Shown piece by piece: positions 1 to 14,600 of a DNA stretch of 64,000 bases. Numbering within the stretch: position 1 is the stretch's first letter; each line of letters begins with the position of its first letter. This DNA is from Dasyornis broadbenti (taxonomy: Eukaryota > Chordata > Aves > Passeriformes > Dasyornithidae), in NCBI GenBank assembly GCA_013397935.1, contig VZRN01005622.1, positions 567,747 through 631,746 of the forward strand. Reading direction: 5' to 3'. The position numbers were made by a program, and so were the translations under genes. Under the pieces are notes generated by a model that was not told the origin of the DNA, ran no database searches, and saw nothing but the letters and a program-made list of their open reading frames with translations.

Positions 1-3000
1 AGCTTGCTGAGCTGGAAAGGGAATGAGGGAAAGCAAATACCTCTCCTACTGTTCCTTTCAAGCTAAACTTCCCTGAGTTTTGCTGTTGACAAGAACTAGG
101 GATGGGTGTGGGACTATGAGAAACTATGGAATGGTTCCCGTTAGCCAAACCTCCCCTTCAGACTGCTCAGCATTCGGATTGCATTAGCAGGAGAGGTGGG
201 ACAATCAGAATTATTCTTGCCATAAATACCTCTCTGTGAACATCATCTCCCCGTGAGCTCATCAGCAGCACCACTGCCCCTGTTCCACTCACAGGGCCCC
301 TCTCTGAAGCTTCTGAAAGTTTCTTGATGTGACTTTTTTTAATGAAGCCTGAGCATCAGTTATTTCCTGCAACTTATTTGGCAATGGTTAACTCTCAGGT
401 CCTTGACATTTTAGGAAAAATAGAGGCAAAGAAATCTGGCTTGATAAAACAATCCACCTCTGTGAACCTCAAAAAATATATTACATGCAAGAAATTGAGG
501 ATGCACTTACTTTCTAGAAACTTAGAAGTGATGTAGGGTGGTTTGGTCACTGCTGCCTTGGACTAGGTGATAACAGAACTCGTCTTCAATAAAAAGCACA
601 TTTTACAGAGGATATCCCATTTTCGGTGTTATACTGCCTGGTTATTTATGGCTCTTTGTCTAACACACATTGCAGTGTTCACAGCTATTACACAGAGCTT
701 TTCAAAAAATTCAGGCGTAATTGCAGAGTACTGAACTAGATGATTATCAGTTTTCTTTCGCCCAAAATTAATATTTTATTACAACTTCCAAGTGCACCTG
801 AGTGAGCCCATTATTCTTGATTGTATATAAACTGACATTTGAAGGCAAATTGTATTGACAGACCCTTATTGAACAAAATTACTCAACAAGAACCATCAAG
901 GAGCAATTGTGAAATAGCGAAATTCAACTACAATTACCGTACTCCAATAATGAGAAAAGTAACTTTTTTCCCCCCCAGTTAATGCATTTTTCTCTACTCA
1001 GAATTCCAGCACCCACACTGCCGTATTTGTTGTTAAATGAAAATTTCTAATCCTTTCTCAGTGACGAACAAATTGATTCTTCTATTGCATATGCATTTCC
1101 TGGGATACCTGAGCCAAACGGCTCTTCCAGTTTATTCTTCCCAGCCTCTCAGTGCTGTTTCACTGGAATATTTAACCTATAAACCCCACAACTAATACAT
1201 AATGGCATGTATTTTCTGAGAATAGAAGTTCAAATGTAGCTGGACTTTTCCATTAGGCAGGCAGGCAGAAACATATTTTGTGCTGGTTGATTAGGGTTTA
1301 GCTTGAACTGTAAAACTGGGGTTAAGCTCTGGGTGTAGGACGTGATAAAAGGAGGTTTTCATTCTCCACCCTTGCTAAATACCTCATTTCATGCTCAGAT
1401 GGTCATGGTAAACAATTCCAAACATTAAAATCCTAGAAGTTCAGAGAAAAATTATTTGCATACGTGGTCATTTTTCCATCATATACACTACTATTGCAGA
1501 TTTTAAAAATCTGACTACAGAAAATGTGGAGATTTTTTGTAACAAGCATGTGAGTTGAAGCAGGTTGCTGTTCCTTACTAATAGGAGCAGAAAGATGTGA
1601 AGAGGGAGGGCAGGAGGAGCCTGACAGATACACACAGAATTGTACTTGTAAATAAGCTGCACACGGCTTTGCTTTGTTCCAAGATTAAGGGGGGAAAAAT
1701 CCAAACTCCCTTTTTAGCCAGCAGTAAAACATTGGATCTAAAAGCAGAATCAGAACTGGTTAGTTTTTGTGAGGTGGGAGACAGGAGAAGCGGTTAACTT
1801 GAATAGTGTTGAAATGGTTTTGGTCAGTTTTAGTCGGGAAGTCAGTGTGCCTTTACCAAATTCAGCTTGCTGGAGTACTATTCCCAGGCCCAAGCAGTGA
1901 GTACGGGAAATAACCTGCCTAAATTTGGGTTTTACACAGCAGTATTTAAAAGCCTCTTTAGGTGGCTTATGCAGTTGGTTAGGACAAGACAGTTCTGTAC
2001 AGACTCATATGACCTGTTTGTGGCACACAGTTGTGAAAATTAGACTCTTTTCTTTGAAAAGCCTTTGCCTTTGTCAGAAAAAGAAAACCAAGCTATTGCC
2101 TGCTATGGAGATTGCTCCAGTTATGGCAGTTAAGTTATGAGAGACGAATTCTTTCAGGTTTATTCTTCATGTGTCAATGAGTTTGCATATTTTTCTTCAT
2201 TATTCAAGTTGTCTAAAATCCTCTGCATCCACAGTTTTCTCCTCTTCCCATCTTCATTGTAGCTGTTGACTTTTGTTCATGGTCAGAATCAGAACTGAAG
2301 GAAGAAGCTTGAGTGTGTGCCTTCATGTTCTGAAGGTACAAACCCTCAGAGAGAAGTGGAAAAAACCCCATGAGATCACAAAAATATCACAATATTAGGT
2401 CCAGGGCATCATGTATTTGTTGGACTCCTGTCCCGTGATGTTTTGTTTTCCTAATTTTGGATTTAGCTACCCACACGTTACAACCAGAGCTTCCTCTGTG
2501 GGTTTCGGACACTTCAGGAGTGTTGATGTGTGGCCTGCTCTACTTCTGGAAATGAGAATTGATGCCTTGCTCACAAAGGAGGAGTGGTGGATCCTGACTT
2601 TTTATAGCTCAGTGGTATCTCAGAAGTTTAATCTTTATGGAGACTAAAGGGAAATGGGGCAAAACGTGCTCAAATAGTAAATGGAAAAATATGCAAAGGA
2701 TGTCCTAAAGTCATGTCAGGATCTTATAAACTTCACAATCAGGCATAATATCAAATAAACAACGAATGACATTTTAGAACAGGATTGAACTAATACCTGA
2801 ACCATGTCATTATGTTTATGAAAGCACAAAAACCTGTATCACTGTAACCTTATTTGTGCTATTTTTAAAAATTTTGCTCCTTTTCAAATTTACATTGCAG
2901 CTTACAGCTTCTAAATATAAAGCCCCTATGATAACAGGTAAATTCACAATAGAGATTAAGTAGGATTTGCATCTTATGTTCCCTAAGTACCTGTTATGAA

Positions 3001-6000
3001 TCGTGGCAGGCTGAATGTGGAAGTGCAGAAGCCCCCAGCGCACAGACTTCCCACTGTTTAAATTCCCTTACACGCTCTGGGGTCAGCAGGGCAAGTGAGC
3101 ATTGATGCAGTCGGACTCTGTGGTCTAATTTGGAACCAAAGAACATCCTGTGCTCTTTCCACGAGAGGATGTGGATTTCTATGAACTCTGAGGAAGGGTG
3201 AGATGTCACTGGATTAAGCAAAATGCACAGAATTTCAGTTATAAAATTAGTGAGGTGAATTGTTTTGGTTAATCCAACCGGGCAAAAGTATCTCTCTTAA
3301 ACTGAATCTGAACAGAATGTGTTTTCTGTCAGGATGTTTTCTCTTGTTCTTCGCTTCAGTGCTGAAGCAAAAGTATGAGCATTTTTAGAATTTTAAGTCA
3401 CATTTCAAGCAATATAAAGCTTATGCCAGAATTGGTTCTATTAACAAGTTGTTTGGGGTTTTTTTTTTCCCCCAGAATATAATTAATTTAAAACTGAATG
3501 GCCAAAATATTTTGTGGCTGGCCTTTAGCAAACTGCCTATCCTTGTAAAGAAACTCTTCTACCTTCTCCCTCCCACTTGCACACTGATCAAGGCTGCCTT
3601 TAGTGCTGTGGTTTCTTCATTTAAAATGGGATGATACGGCCTAGGATTTGAGATAGGATGGTCAAAAATGCAATCCTTGAGTGCAGTTTGTTCTTCTGAC
3701 TTGTGATTTTGTCATTCCTTAAAACCCTACATGGCAGCTTTCAGAACTGCTCTGCAACACAGCAGCTCTTGTTCTCCCCCATCTGTACTGCTGAATTCAA
3801 ATAATCCATCTCACCCTAATAAAGGTGACGGGGGTTTTTATTTCTACTTATAATATTCATGTAAACATAAGCAGCAGGAACGAAACAGAACTTTCTTCAT
3901 CTCCATTGTATTTGTAATGCTGATAAATATGTAGAAAGAGATAATACAGATAAACAACCCAACAAACAAACCTGGGCAAATTCAATTCTTTCCTTTTTTA
4001 GAGATATGAATCTGGAAAGTATGAATGTAAGGAAAAAAATTAAAATTTATTGCATTTTTTTTCATTTCTATTAGATAATGTTAGCTATTATTTCTCTCTC
4101 ACCTAGCCAACTTCCAAGTACTGACAAATAAAACCTTTTTCTGCTGCTTTCACCCCCTCCTGCATTCCACTTGCTTCTCTCATGGAAAGATAAGGATCAG
4201 AAAATAAATAATGGAAACAACACAACTGCTTTCTCTTTACAGTTCCACTTTCCTTTCCTCAAAATCTTCCAGCACATCTTCTGTAGGCACACTGGAGGAT
4301 TGATGTGGATGAGGGCTTGCAGGAGCAGCATGGCTGCTAAAATTCCTGTTCTCCGAGCACATTCTCCCTTTGTCACATGAGGAAGCGGGAGAGCCACTTG
4401 CAGTGCTGGCTGCAGCGCGAGGGGAGGGCCAGGACGTTTGAGAAGGTGTTTTTAGAAGTGTATGCACAGATTTGTCCTGGCTTCCAACACACACCAACAG
4501 GTATAAGTTCTTGCCGCTGGGTCACGGGGTAGCGAGAGGAAAAGCATTTAATATACAATTACAGGAAAACAGCCCAGAGAACAGGTTTGTGTTATGAAAT
4601 ATTTTCAGATTGTGTTGATACAATAAATCTTCTTCAGGTAGCAGTGATAGCTGTGTGGCCATACCTTACTAACAACTAATCAGTACCTCATGGCCATTCG
4701 TGTATTTTGCATTGTTATTAATTGATTTTGCAGAAGTCTCTTCTCTTGACTAAACTAACTCAGCTAATGAGAAGTGGTACACAGACGTGAGAAATCCAAA
4801 GTGCACTAGCAACAAGGCAAATAGGTTATAGCTGGGATGTAAATACGTTAGGTTTGCAAACTCTGGCTTCTGAGATCTCAAGAAGGAGTTTGTAGCTGCA
4901 ACTTCTATTTTTTGAACACAGGTCTTAGTCAGGGGCCTTCTGCAATGTGATTCAGTAATTCAGGTGGGGTGGCTTGCAGTAAAATTCACATTGGTTTCAT
5001 GTGAATTGCTGTGGGCTAACAATGCAAAACCAAAAATGCAGAATTCTTTTGAATTGGTTTTTTCATAATCTTTAGTTTTCTTTTTTTCCCTTTTTCTCCA
5101 CCCATTTTGTATCATGGGAAATGTTTTTTTTTATTCACTGACATTAGTCCTCTGGTGCATACAAACGTATTGTTAGTCGTGACAGGAGAGAAGAAGCTGC
5201 AGTGCCATGGCCAGGGTTTCTCTGATTTGAGGGGATGTAATGACTGGAAGAGGTGTGAGATGCAGAAGTGCCTCCCAAGGCCTGGGCATTCCCGTGGGTT
5301 TCCCTGGGGTGCTCTGAGTGCTGTGGGAATGTGGCTGAGGACGTGCCCGTGTGTTTGGGGCTGTCTTATCTCTCTGGCTTTAGCAGGAGATAAATCAGTG
5401 GGCAACCGACGGCAGAACATGGCTCTGGAATGAACAGATGCCTGATAAGGAGGTGATTTCCTGAGCCGTGTGAATTCTGATCCGCAGAAGAGATGGAGCA
5501 ATCTCTTCTAATATGAACCAGGGAACACGTGCCAACCTGTGCTGTTTAAAGTGAAAGAATGAGTTTATGTTAACAAATCTTTTCCCATAATTGGTATTAG
5601 AGATTTCATTATAAGTTTGTGGAAGAGGAAAGTGTGGTAACTATTCTTTTTGCAGGATTAATCTTACATAAAACATTCATTAAAGGAGGCTTTGCTGCAT
5701 TATTTAAAATGACAACAGGAGACAAGAAGCTGAATATTTTGTCATTGATATGACACTTCAGATTCTCCTCCTTATTCATCACTCTGGCACTCAATTAAAT
5801 TGCATGCTATCAAAATCTTGTGTTGTGGGGAAAAAACAGAGAGCTAAAAACATATACAATGTGAATTTTAGATTTAATCGGTATTTTACATTATTCTGTA
5901 ATGTATGGCTTTCTTTTTCCTTTTTTTGCATTCCTGCTTATTAAAAAAATGTCAAGCAGATTGATCAATGGGAAATACAAAATTGCAGCATATTCTGAGG

Positions 6001-9000
6001 TGGCATGACATCAATACAGATTGTCATTTGCGCTGGTTTTGTCTGAATGGCATCGAGTACAGCTGGGTGGGAGAACTCCAACGAAGAAACTTTCTTAGGG
6101 AAAGTTGTCACAACCAGTCAGGCTCTTGTCACAAGGTGGGAATTGCATCAAAACAACGAACAGCCCCTGCACTTTCTACAGATTCATCTCAGTTCTGATA
6201 AATTAAATTCCCATCCTTTTCCTGCATCGTGCCAAGCCCCAGAGCTGCTCTTGTATGTTCAGTGTGGCTTTCTGAGACGGTGGAACTCTGCAATGGATCT
6301 GCCAAAGCCACAGTTATTGCATGTGCAAGGAGGGGAAGCTGCTTCAGGCAATATCCCACACTTATATCTGGGGTGGGAATATTTACAGCTTCACAAAAAA
6401 CATGAGAACGGTGAATGTGGCAATGGTATCAGTGGGTGCCATGTATAAATACAGTTATTATCTCATGTTGTTATCTAAACTGTGTAGCAAAATGATACAT
6501 CTGTTATAATAATAATGTGCTGCAAATTATAAATGTGTTATACATAGCGTGTAAAATCCATACGTGGGGTTAAAACCTATTGCCTCAGGACACGATATAA
6601 CTCCTCTGCTTTAAAAATCTGTTTTCTCTCAGTACTCCCCACTCCAGCAGTGCTAAGCACCTAAAACTGCTGCAAAGTCTGATTTGTTTGACTGATTTTA
6701 TCATTGAATCCATCCTCAAACATTTTTATTTCACCCTCCCCCAATCCAAACAAGAAGCTGTGTGCTCTCCTCCAGCAGCACCTGCAATTTTTTGCCCCTC
6801 GGCTCCAAGCCCTCAGCTGACACCTTTTTCAGTGTCCTTTTTCCATTCCTTCTCTTGTGTGGATCTTGCCTGTAAAATTAACTCAGTTCTTCAGATTCTT
6901 TTCCACTGCCTGTGCCTGCATCCGTGTGGAAACACTTCCCTGAACTGGATTGGGTGTGCTCCCGTCCCATGAGGTGCAGCCTTGTACTGAGCTCATTGTC
7001 ACTCCCAGGAGTGCCTTTGCTGCCATCTCTATCCCACTGCTCTTTGTCCTTAAATCTGTTTAACTTGTCCATCTTTTGTGCTGTAAGCAATCCCAGGAAA
7101 ATTATTCAATGCCTTCCAGCACTGCACTAGCCTAGCCCTTGATAAAATAATCAAAGATTGTTTCTCTGTCTCAGAAACTTCTCTGCACCCCTCCCATCTA
7201 TTCATTCCTGTTCTTGTTTTGAGGATGAAGAATTCTTAGTACTGTGAGAACAACGGGAATTTTCATAATAAGCAATAGTCCTTCTTTGATTTATTTATTT
7301 AGAGGCAAACACTGCACTAGTTTAGAAATCTCCCAGTATTATTTTAGTCAGTTTTATCGTCCTCTTTAAAACGAAAGCAGTGTTCTGTGTTTGTACAGAG
7401 GTCCAGCACATACAACTTCTTCTGGACTCAAAGTGTACTATTCTAAAGTACCCCCCGGCTTCTGCTGTGTACCAGAGTTTTTTACTGTGTCTTCACGCCA
7501 CCTTAACAATAGCTGAGACATTTCTGATCCGCAGGTCCTCCAAAGACAAACACTGCTCTGACTAAAATTTTCACCATATTGACTCTCACAGTCCGGCTTG
7601 GAATTCACAAACAGCTCCAGGGATACGTTAAACTTGCAGCCAAAATAAGGTGGCTTTTATCAAGTGCTGACACACTGAAAAAAAACCAGATTATTTGAGA
7701 ATTTAGGCTTGTGTCCAGATTTAAGAGTTTTGCTTGAGATAATCAAGTGATGGAGCCAGGTTTATTTTCACGGTGTCATGACACATTGTGGTGTCTTGAC
7801 ACAATCTCACTTCAATTTCATTTGAAATTTAGGTAGGATGGCAAGTGATACAGACTGAGTCAGTGGGAATCTATCAGCCTAAGTGACTAAACTTATTGGT
7901 GATATGCTGATATTCTGATATACAGCAAGCTGTTGGAAGGAAAATGCTGCTTCTTTTGGTGTATTTAGTGCCATTCCTGTGCTATCACTTGAAAGACCTG
8001 GTTTTGTGTTAAGGAATATCATCTCAAGTCATTCAAGTGCCTAAAATAAGCCTTGTCCAGTGAAAAAAATACTGAAATCTCTTCTTTAAATCCACCGATA
8101 AATGCATACAGATACATTTCATGGTTACTTTAAGCTAGGAGCTTAGGGCCTGAGCAAAAGGAAGTACGGTTGTGGAGGTTTTTGGAGGGAGGAATATTTT
8201 GTGAGAGAATGTAGAAGAATTAGTAGTTCTGCTTACAAAGTAAGTATGAAAATAATTTACACTGAAGGATATGAATCTAAGGAGCATAAAAGCTGTAATG
8301 AGAGCCTGTGAACCTTACAGAGCAGAGTCTGGAAAGCTGAGTGCCAAAGGATTACCCACACGGAACTAGGGCCACTGTTTTAAATCTCCGTTTGTCCTTC
8401 CCTTCAAATGCACGCTGCCCATACTGGTGTTTTAGTTGTTGATGCACCCGGAAAGAGAAATTTCAGGGTAACTTACACCTGACCTAATAGGCCATCTGAA
8501 AGCCAGCTTTGCATCCCTATTTATTGAAAAATGCTATTGTCTGCAACAATTTAGAAATTACTATTTGCTCGAGAGGGTAGTGCACAGTGTAAGATTCTCT
8601 AGCATCAGGCTGCAGTTTGTTTACTTCTCCAGATTACAGGATATTCCTTTCATGTGGAGGTGTCAGCCCCCTGACAGTAAGGAAATGATAAAGGGAAGGG
8701 AATCTGGGTCATTCATGTGCTTGAAACTAAAGAGACTGGGATGTACAACCAGTCATCATTAGCAAACTGAAGGAAAGGAAATATCAATTTTTAAAAGGCT
8801 CTGATCTCTAGGATCTTAAAAGGGATGTATCCTTTATAATGAAAAAGCAGGTTATAACCAATGGATGCAGATGAATTGATTTGGTGGCAGATGTGTATCA
8901 GCAGCTGGGCCTAAACATTCATTTGAAAAAAAGATGCTGGTCATTCTTCACACTTCCCAAAGGCTATCCAGAAAGACTATTTAAGGCATCTGAGAATTTT

Positions 9001-10053
9001 CACACGAAAAGAAGTGTAGTACTGTGCCACCACTACGAAGCACTGTTTTATTCACTGAGGATACAAACGTGAGAGTTAATCTAGAAATAACCACAGATTT
9101 TATTAGAGGAAATGAGGGAATATTGTGAGGAACTACAGAAAGAGCACACTAAGCTGTGTTGTCCTGGAGCAATCAAAACGCCCTTCTACGCTTTATCAGC
9201 CTGAGCACTGTGTTTTGTTTCTCATCCCCTCATCCGAACAAATCACAAACGTAATTTCAGCAGAAGAGGGAAAAAAAGTGATGGAATAGTCTTCTTTTGG
9301 GCTTGAAAAATGCTGGCCCAGCTAGTGTGGAATTGAGGAAGTGAGGTGGTGGACTCACAGGGTCACCTTTTAGCATTGCTCTGGTTTCCCACAAACCTCA
9401 AAAGAGATGGGCATTCCCAGGAAAAGTCTGCCATTTAAAGACCTTTCACCTCCTTCCTAATCTTATTAACATTCTTCTTTATTAGGTTTTTTTTGTATAG
9501 AACGGCTGCTTTGTGATATTAACAATTCTAAAAATTGCTGTGCAGCCTGGCTGGCAGCCTGATTGCCCCCCTCCTGTCAAACACTTCTAGAGGGGTGGTT
9601 TTTTATACACACCCAATACACACAGCAAACCTGGGAGAGGCTTTTTGTGACACCCATTCTGTCTGTCTCCTATGTTCCTACATCACTGAGATGCTTTTCT
9701 TTGAGAGGAAAATTATGACACTGAGTTTGTAATTACTTGGACGTGGCTTATGAATATTTGGGGTTTGTCTTAATTCAGAAATAATCCAAAATATTACACA
9801 GCAAGTTTGGCTATTTGGAGATAGCAAAATGATGTGCATTCAGCTAACCCAGTAAGAACAAAAAAAGAAAATATTTGAAAAAAAAAGAGAGATAGTAAAT
9901 AATTCCTAAAGAGTAACACAGAGAACTGTGTTTGTGATAAAAATGGAAATTTTGAAAATATTCTACTTCTTTAACTACTGTGAGTAGCCTCTGCAGAACT
10001 GCTAGAATTATAACATGTCCATAATCCTAATGTGCTTCTTTGCTGTTTTGCAG
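1..10053 (+). other. EPHA6: EPHA6 intron (3' part), no exon seen
   Basis: This is intron sequence ending at the TTTTGCAG acceptor of the first visible exon. No further Eph exon, RNA gene or intact transposon was recognised. The contents are mostly unique AT-rich DNA. Local features are a moderately GC-rich patch at 5180-5430, a pyrimidine-rich patch at about 6720-7100, a weak MIR-like motif at 3600-3640 and two 18-base-spaced dyad motifs at 7772-7803. Short open frames here, such as at 5107-5501 and 6047-6448, show no recognisable domain. Confidence 0.85.
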
Positions 10054-10115
10054 GCAGACCAGTAATGATTGTAGTTGAATACATGGAGAATGGATCCCTT
10101 GACTCCTTCCTGCGG
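10054..10115 (+). CDS. EPHA6: EPHA6 exon: kinase hinge and helix D
   Basis: This is a 62-base exon between a TTTTGCAG acceptor and a GTGAGG donor. It begins with the last two bases of a split codon (GC, probably Gly or Ser) and then encodes 20 residues, RPVMIVVEYMENGSLDSFLR. This is beta strand 5, the hinge and the start of helix D, where the ATP adenine is bound and the N- and C-lobes connect. The VVEYMENGSLDSFL pattern is typical of Eph kinases. The exon ends in phase 0 and joins KHDG of the next exon 10,956 bases downstream. An alternative AG four bases further in (GCAG|ACCA) would change the frame and is less likely. The preceding exon, carrying the glycine loop and the catalytic lysine, is outside the window. 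Confidence 0.95.
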
Positions 10116-11634
10116 GTGAGGTGCCATTTTCTGATGACATTTGAATAAGACACCGTTCTAGGTTAAGATTTGAAATCATTTATCACAAATTAATTTCTAC
10201 ATAATGTTATTCATGGATTTTTAGTGAAGAATAGAAGTCTTTTCCCCAGGGTACATTTCTGAGGTACAGTAATATATTAGAGCACAGCTGGAAAAAAAGA
10301 AGATTTCAACTTCAGAATATAATTGATTTCTTCTACAAAAGTAGTTCCTATATTTAGCAAAATGTATTTCAAATTGTGTTTTTGTGAAAGAAAAGATAAA
10401 TTGAAGCGTAAATGCCTGGCCTTATGGAAGTGGTTCATTTTTCTCAATCACCTTCAGAAATACTCTGTTATGATTTTTTTGGTTGGTGAAGCGTAGAATA
10501 TACTCAGTAATTGATTTATAATATTTATGGCTACTTGCATTTAACAAATTGGATTAGAAAACAGTTCATGGGTGAAATGTCCTGGCATTAATTAACCCCC
10601 AAAGGTCCTTAATAAACATTAAAGAAGAGCTACAGAAAATGTGAGCAATGTGCTGGCAAAATCATATTTAATTTTTCTTAGAAAAGTAAAAGGAAAGGAT
10701 GACCCCCTCTGTGAACTAAGCTTGTCCTAAAACAGTCCCTTTCTTACCAGAACCCCTGGAAATGCTCCAGAGACCCACTGACCTAAGACCCTGTGTGAAT
10801 CATTTTAATGTCAAGTATTTCAGATTTGTCTTCAAACGTAAACACCAGCCCTCAGCAGCCCACTGCCTTGCCATTTCCATCCTGCAGAATGGGAAATCTG
10901 GGGCTGTGGGCAAGCTCAGAGTGAGAAGTCCTGTGGGTTTGTGAACTTGTTTGAACGGGTATCCCAAAGGAGAGACGTTCAACAGGGAGCTGTGGAAATA
11001 TTGCCATGAAAATCTTGGTGATGGTGATTGAAGGATGCTTTGGTAGCAGGAAGAAGGAACTGGTAAGAGAAAAAAAGTGAATACGCAGGAGGGAAAAGAA
11101 GCCAACACTTCAGAAAGAAGATTTACGTGAGAGGGGAGGAAGTCACGCAGGCAGTACTTGTTGGGAAGAGGGGTAGAGCATTTGGAACAAAGGATACAAC
11201 CCTGGGAGTCCATCAGAGCCATTGCCATGGATGCCTCTAGACACTGTTTCTTTTTTCCTGTTGGTTTTGATTATTCCATAGTACTTTTTCTCTAACATTT
11301 CTTCTTGTCCTCTTCACTGACTCTCCCAAATCTTCTTTTTATTTTCCATTGTCAAGACACACGACAGATATCTGTTATGTTGTCAGACACACACCAGCAC
11401 TGCAGCTTCCCATGAGAATTTGCTGATTTCTCAAAATCAAGTTATTTTTATAGAGTTATTTAGATATCATGCACGTCTTAGCAACTGGGTAGTTTTTAAA
11501 AATTACTCCCTTTTCCTTTCTGGCTCATCTCTCTGTCCATCTGCAGCAGAGGGACTGCCCCTGATCTGAGTACCTGTAATTTTTCAGCAGTGCCCCAGGA
11601 AGATTTGTCTGGGCCCGAAACATTGCTCTGTGCA

Positions 11635-11640
<6 letters not shown>

Positions 11641-11664
<24 letters not shown>
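11641..11664. repeat. (TG)12 microsatellite
   Basis: These are twelve uninterrupted TG units, preceded by an imperfect TG-rich lead-in (TGCATGTGAG). It is a simple dinucleotide repeat that is likely to be length-polymorphic. Confidence 0.95.
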
Positions 11665-11665
<1 letters not shown>

Positions 11666-14600
11666 TCAGAATTTCATAGAGGAGAATAAAACCAAGTCCT
11701 GAAATAATTCATGAGAGAGAATTACCTTTCTCTGAAGTGCTCTGGTGTGATATCTCTATTCCAGGTCTATTTCACATGCATTCATTTATCAGAATAGTTA
11801 CTACTTATTAGGATGCTTTAATAGAAACTGGCATCAGCAGAATTATGATGTTGCTGTGGAGCAATGCTTCTCACATTGCGCTGGATATATTTGGAAGCAG
11901 AACTGCTGGGGGGAAATGTGAGCTAATAATTTCTGCAGCTGTTTTCCATGTCTGTTATTTTACAGCTTCAATTCACACTTCAGATATGGGTTATTCTTCT
12001 AAAATGCTTTTTAAATATACTTCAGATAATATTCAACATCCCAAAACACTGTAGATATATGTCAGCATTTCTGTTTAATAATTAGCAGAGCAAATGGCTG
12101 CAAAGTAACCTATTTAAAAAGAAATCCAGCTGCTTCGTTAATAATAGTTGTTTCCTGAAGATATAAGTCCACATTTTAAAAAGCTTTTGTGAAGATACAA
12201 AGAAGCAGAGAGGCTTTATCTTTAGCAACCCTAATGAAAGGCGTTCAGTGACTATAACAAATGTTGTGGGATTTGGAAGGGCTTATAAGATAGTCTGTCT
12301 TTCTTGTTTAAAGGAATCAATTGTTACAGTGCAAAGTGCTTTTACACAGAGGAGAAAAAAGTCCATTTTTCACCATAAGAAATCCTTCCCCATATTACCC
12401 CCCCACATACCACAACCCGCAAAAATCCAGTAGCACGTCCCTCCATCTGTCTTTCTCCAAAAGCCTGCAAAAATGGGTCAGTCTTACAAATTCAGAGTGA
12501 GATTCTGTGGTGAGCCATGTGAGGGAATTCCAGAGGAACAACTCCATTTGCTGTCACCCTCCTCACAGCCATGGTGGGATATTTGTTTTCATGCCAGTAC
12601 AGGTTGTGCCACGAATCATAAGCTCCAAGTAAAGCCTCCCCCCACCCTTGAATCTCTCACCCCTAAAATCTTAATAGCCTTGACTTCCTTGCTTTACAGA
12701 TAGCAGTGTCTACTTTCTGCTGCTTGTCTGGATTTAACAGCAAGCTCACCTAAATTATGTCTTGCTCACCCCACAAAATATCCTGTATCTCCACTGCTGA
12801 CTTTGAGCTTTTGGGTAAAAAACATTGGCATGGATTTGCAATATGAAGCTGCTTCAGAGATGTTCTAGTGGGAAGGCATCAGCTAATTAGAACCAATTCT
12901 GTAAGATGATGGTAATTAATTTCAGTGATTGTGCACCATCAGACGTCCTGAATTGCTGGATACACTTGACCCTGAATTTTCCTCAGAAATACTGCATTAT
13001 TTTTGCAATTACGTAAAACTCATTTACAAAAGATGGAACTCAGTTTTTTGTGGTGTTTGGGTTTTGCGTTTTTTTTTGGTCACATGAGATTGAAACATGT
13101 AAGTTAATCACTCCACCAAAGTATACCTGAAATTTGCTATCAATGGTTGTTTGACCAGAAATGAGGTTCATGTGGCTTCAATTCTGGTAACACTTGAAGA
13201 GATTTCTCTGAAAAAGGATGTGGCTTTCCAGCTAAGTATTTCCTCAGGGGCTGGAAGCCTCTTTCAGCATTACACCAATAGCTTCCAGACAGAGGAAATC
13301 TGTGCTTGGAAACAAAGAGGCTAATACTTGGGAATTGAGGAGATCCAGGTAAAATTTCCCGGTAGCAGCTTCACACGCAGCTTTTGGATGGGATACATTG
13401 TCATGATGTTTTAGTCACCTGCCTGTGTCATGAAGATCTCAGCAATCACTTATTCTGCAGGCATATGAGGAAAATAATAAAGGCAAGAAGGGTTGGAAGG
13501 GCAGCTCTCTGTATTGATAGAAAGATGTTAGTAATTAGAGAAGGTTATTACGGTCAGCTATGTTTGCTCAGGCTTCTTGATGCAGGCTGCAGAAGATACG
13601 ACAAGAAAGACAACCGCAAGAGATGCATAAGAACCAAAAACAACTATCAAAAAAAAAAAAAAGCTGAAAACCCACAAAACCTGTGTAGCAAGCACTTTGG
13701 CAGTTTGCCACTGCTGTGGATTGGAGATGTCTGTTGGAGCCAAGCCTTTGAGATGATTGCAATAATTCCTACAAAAGTTCTTTCCCTCAAGGTTGGTCTT
13801 TTCACCCTGACACACTGTCCCCCCCCCTCAGCCCACTCTCTAAGCCTGTGCCTCACAGATTCATGGGGCTATGCAGATTTAAACCTCCCCTGCTGTTCTC
13901 ACAGCACCATTTAAGGGTAAGATAAGCTCCATCCTTGGGTAAGATAATTGGATTTAGCACCACATGGAGAGGAACAGGGCAGTTAGGAGGTGAGGTGGCT
14001 TCTTGGGAAGAATGATCCCTGGAGAGCACCGTGCTGGCTGCGGTCTGTGCTCACCTCCTTGTGCCTCATGCAGTGGGGGCATGGGTTTAAACACAGCAAA
14101 AGAACATGCCTGGAAGCTGCCTTTTGGGGGAGATTCGTGCCTGGCTACACAGAACCACGTGAAATGGACCAAAAAACTATCACAGAGTACTGAACTCCTT
14201 TCAGGACTGTTCTGCAGCTACAGAGTGCCAGAGCTTCGTTCCTGCTCGGTGTCCAAGGTGTGCTAGCCAGAGATACTTAGATTTGAAAGATGCTCCTGTC
14301 TTTCCCAGTTTTGTGAATCTCAGAGCTGTCAAAGGAAGGGACGCATTTACCTGTGGTAATCACAGCATCATCGTCCTTTCTTCATTGTTACTGTAATGCT
14401 TTGTCATTTGCCATTGTACTGCTTCTCTTCCCTCCCAAAAACTGGTATATTTCCACTCACTTCAGAAAATTAAAATGCTTGTTAAAAAATCAGATTTATA
14501 TACAGGCAAGCATAGTAGGTGAAAACACTGCCACACACTTTTTCTTTCAAAGAATCTGTAAGAAATGTGTTTAATTGCCTTAGAACACCCACTGCAGCAG

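Noticed and set aside
3600..3640. MIR-like motif (GTTTCTTCATTTAAAATGGGATGATA)
   Set aside because: Only one core block matches and the flanks do not. Too weak to annotate as a SINE.
5107..5501. Overlapping frames on both strands (108 and 129 codons)
   Set aside because: They fall in a locally GC-richer patch where stops are rarer. There is no recognisable protein, and simultaneous openness on both strands argues for composition, not coding.
10860..10900. Another MIR-like phrase (CTTGCCATTTCCATCCTGCAGAATGGG)
   Set aside because: Similarity is limited to about 25 bases with several mismatches.
10800..11228. 142-codon minus-strand frame
   Set aside because: It has no domain or homology I recognise, is Ser/Pro-rich because of local base composition, and no promoter or splice context was seen.
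13384..13914. 176-codon open reading frame in an intron
   Set aside because: It has no recognisable domain, a Lys run from an A homopolymer and a C-run-derived Pro stretch. Both flanks are ordinary intron, and overlapping frames are open on the other strand. Consistent with chance.
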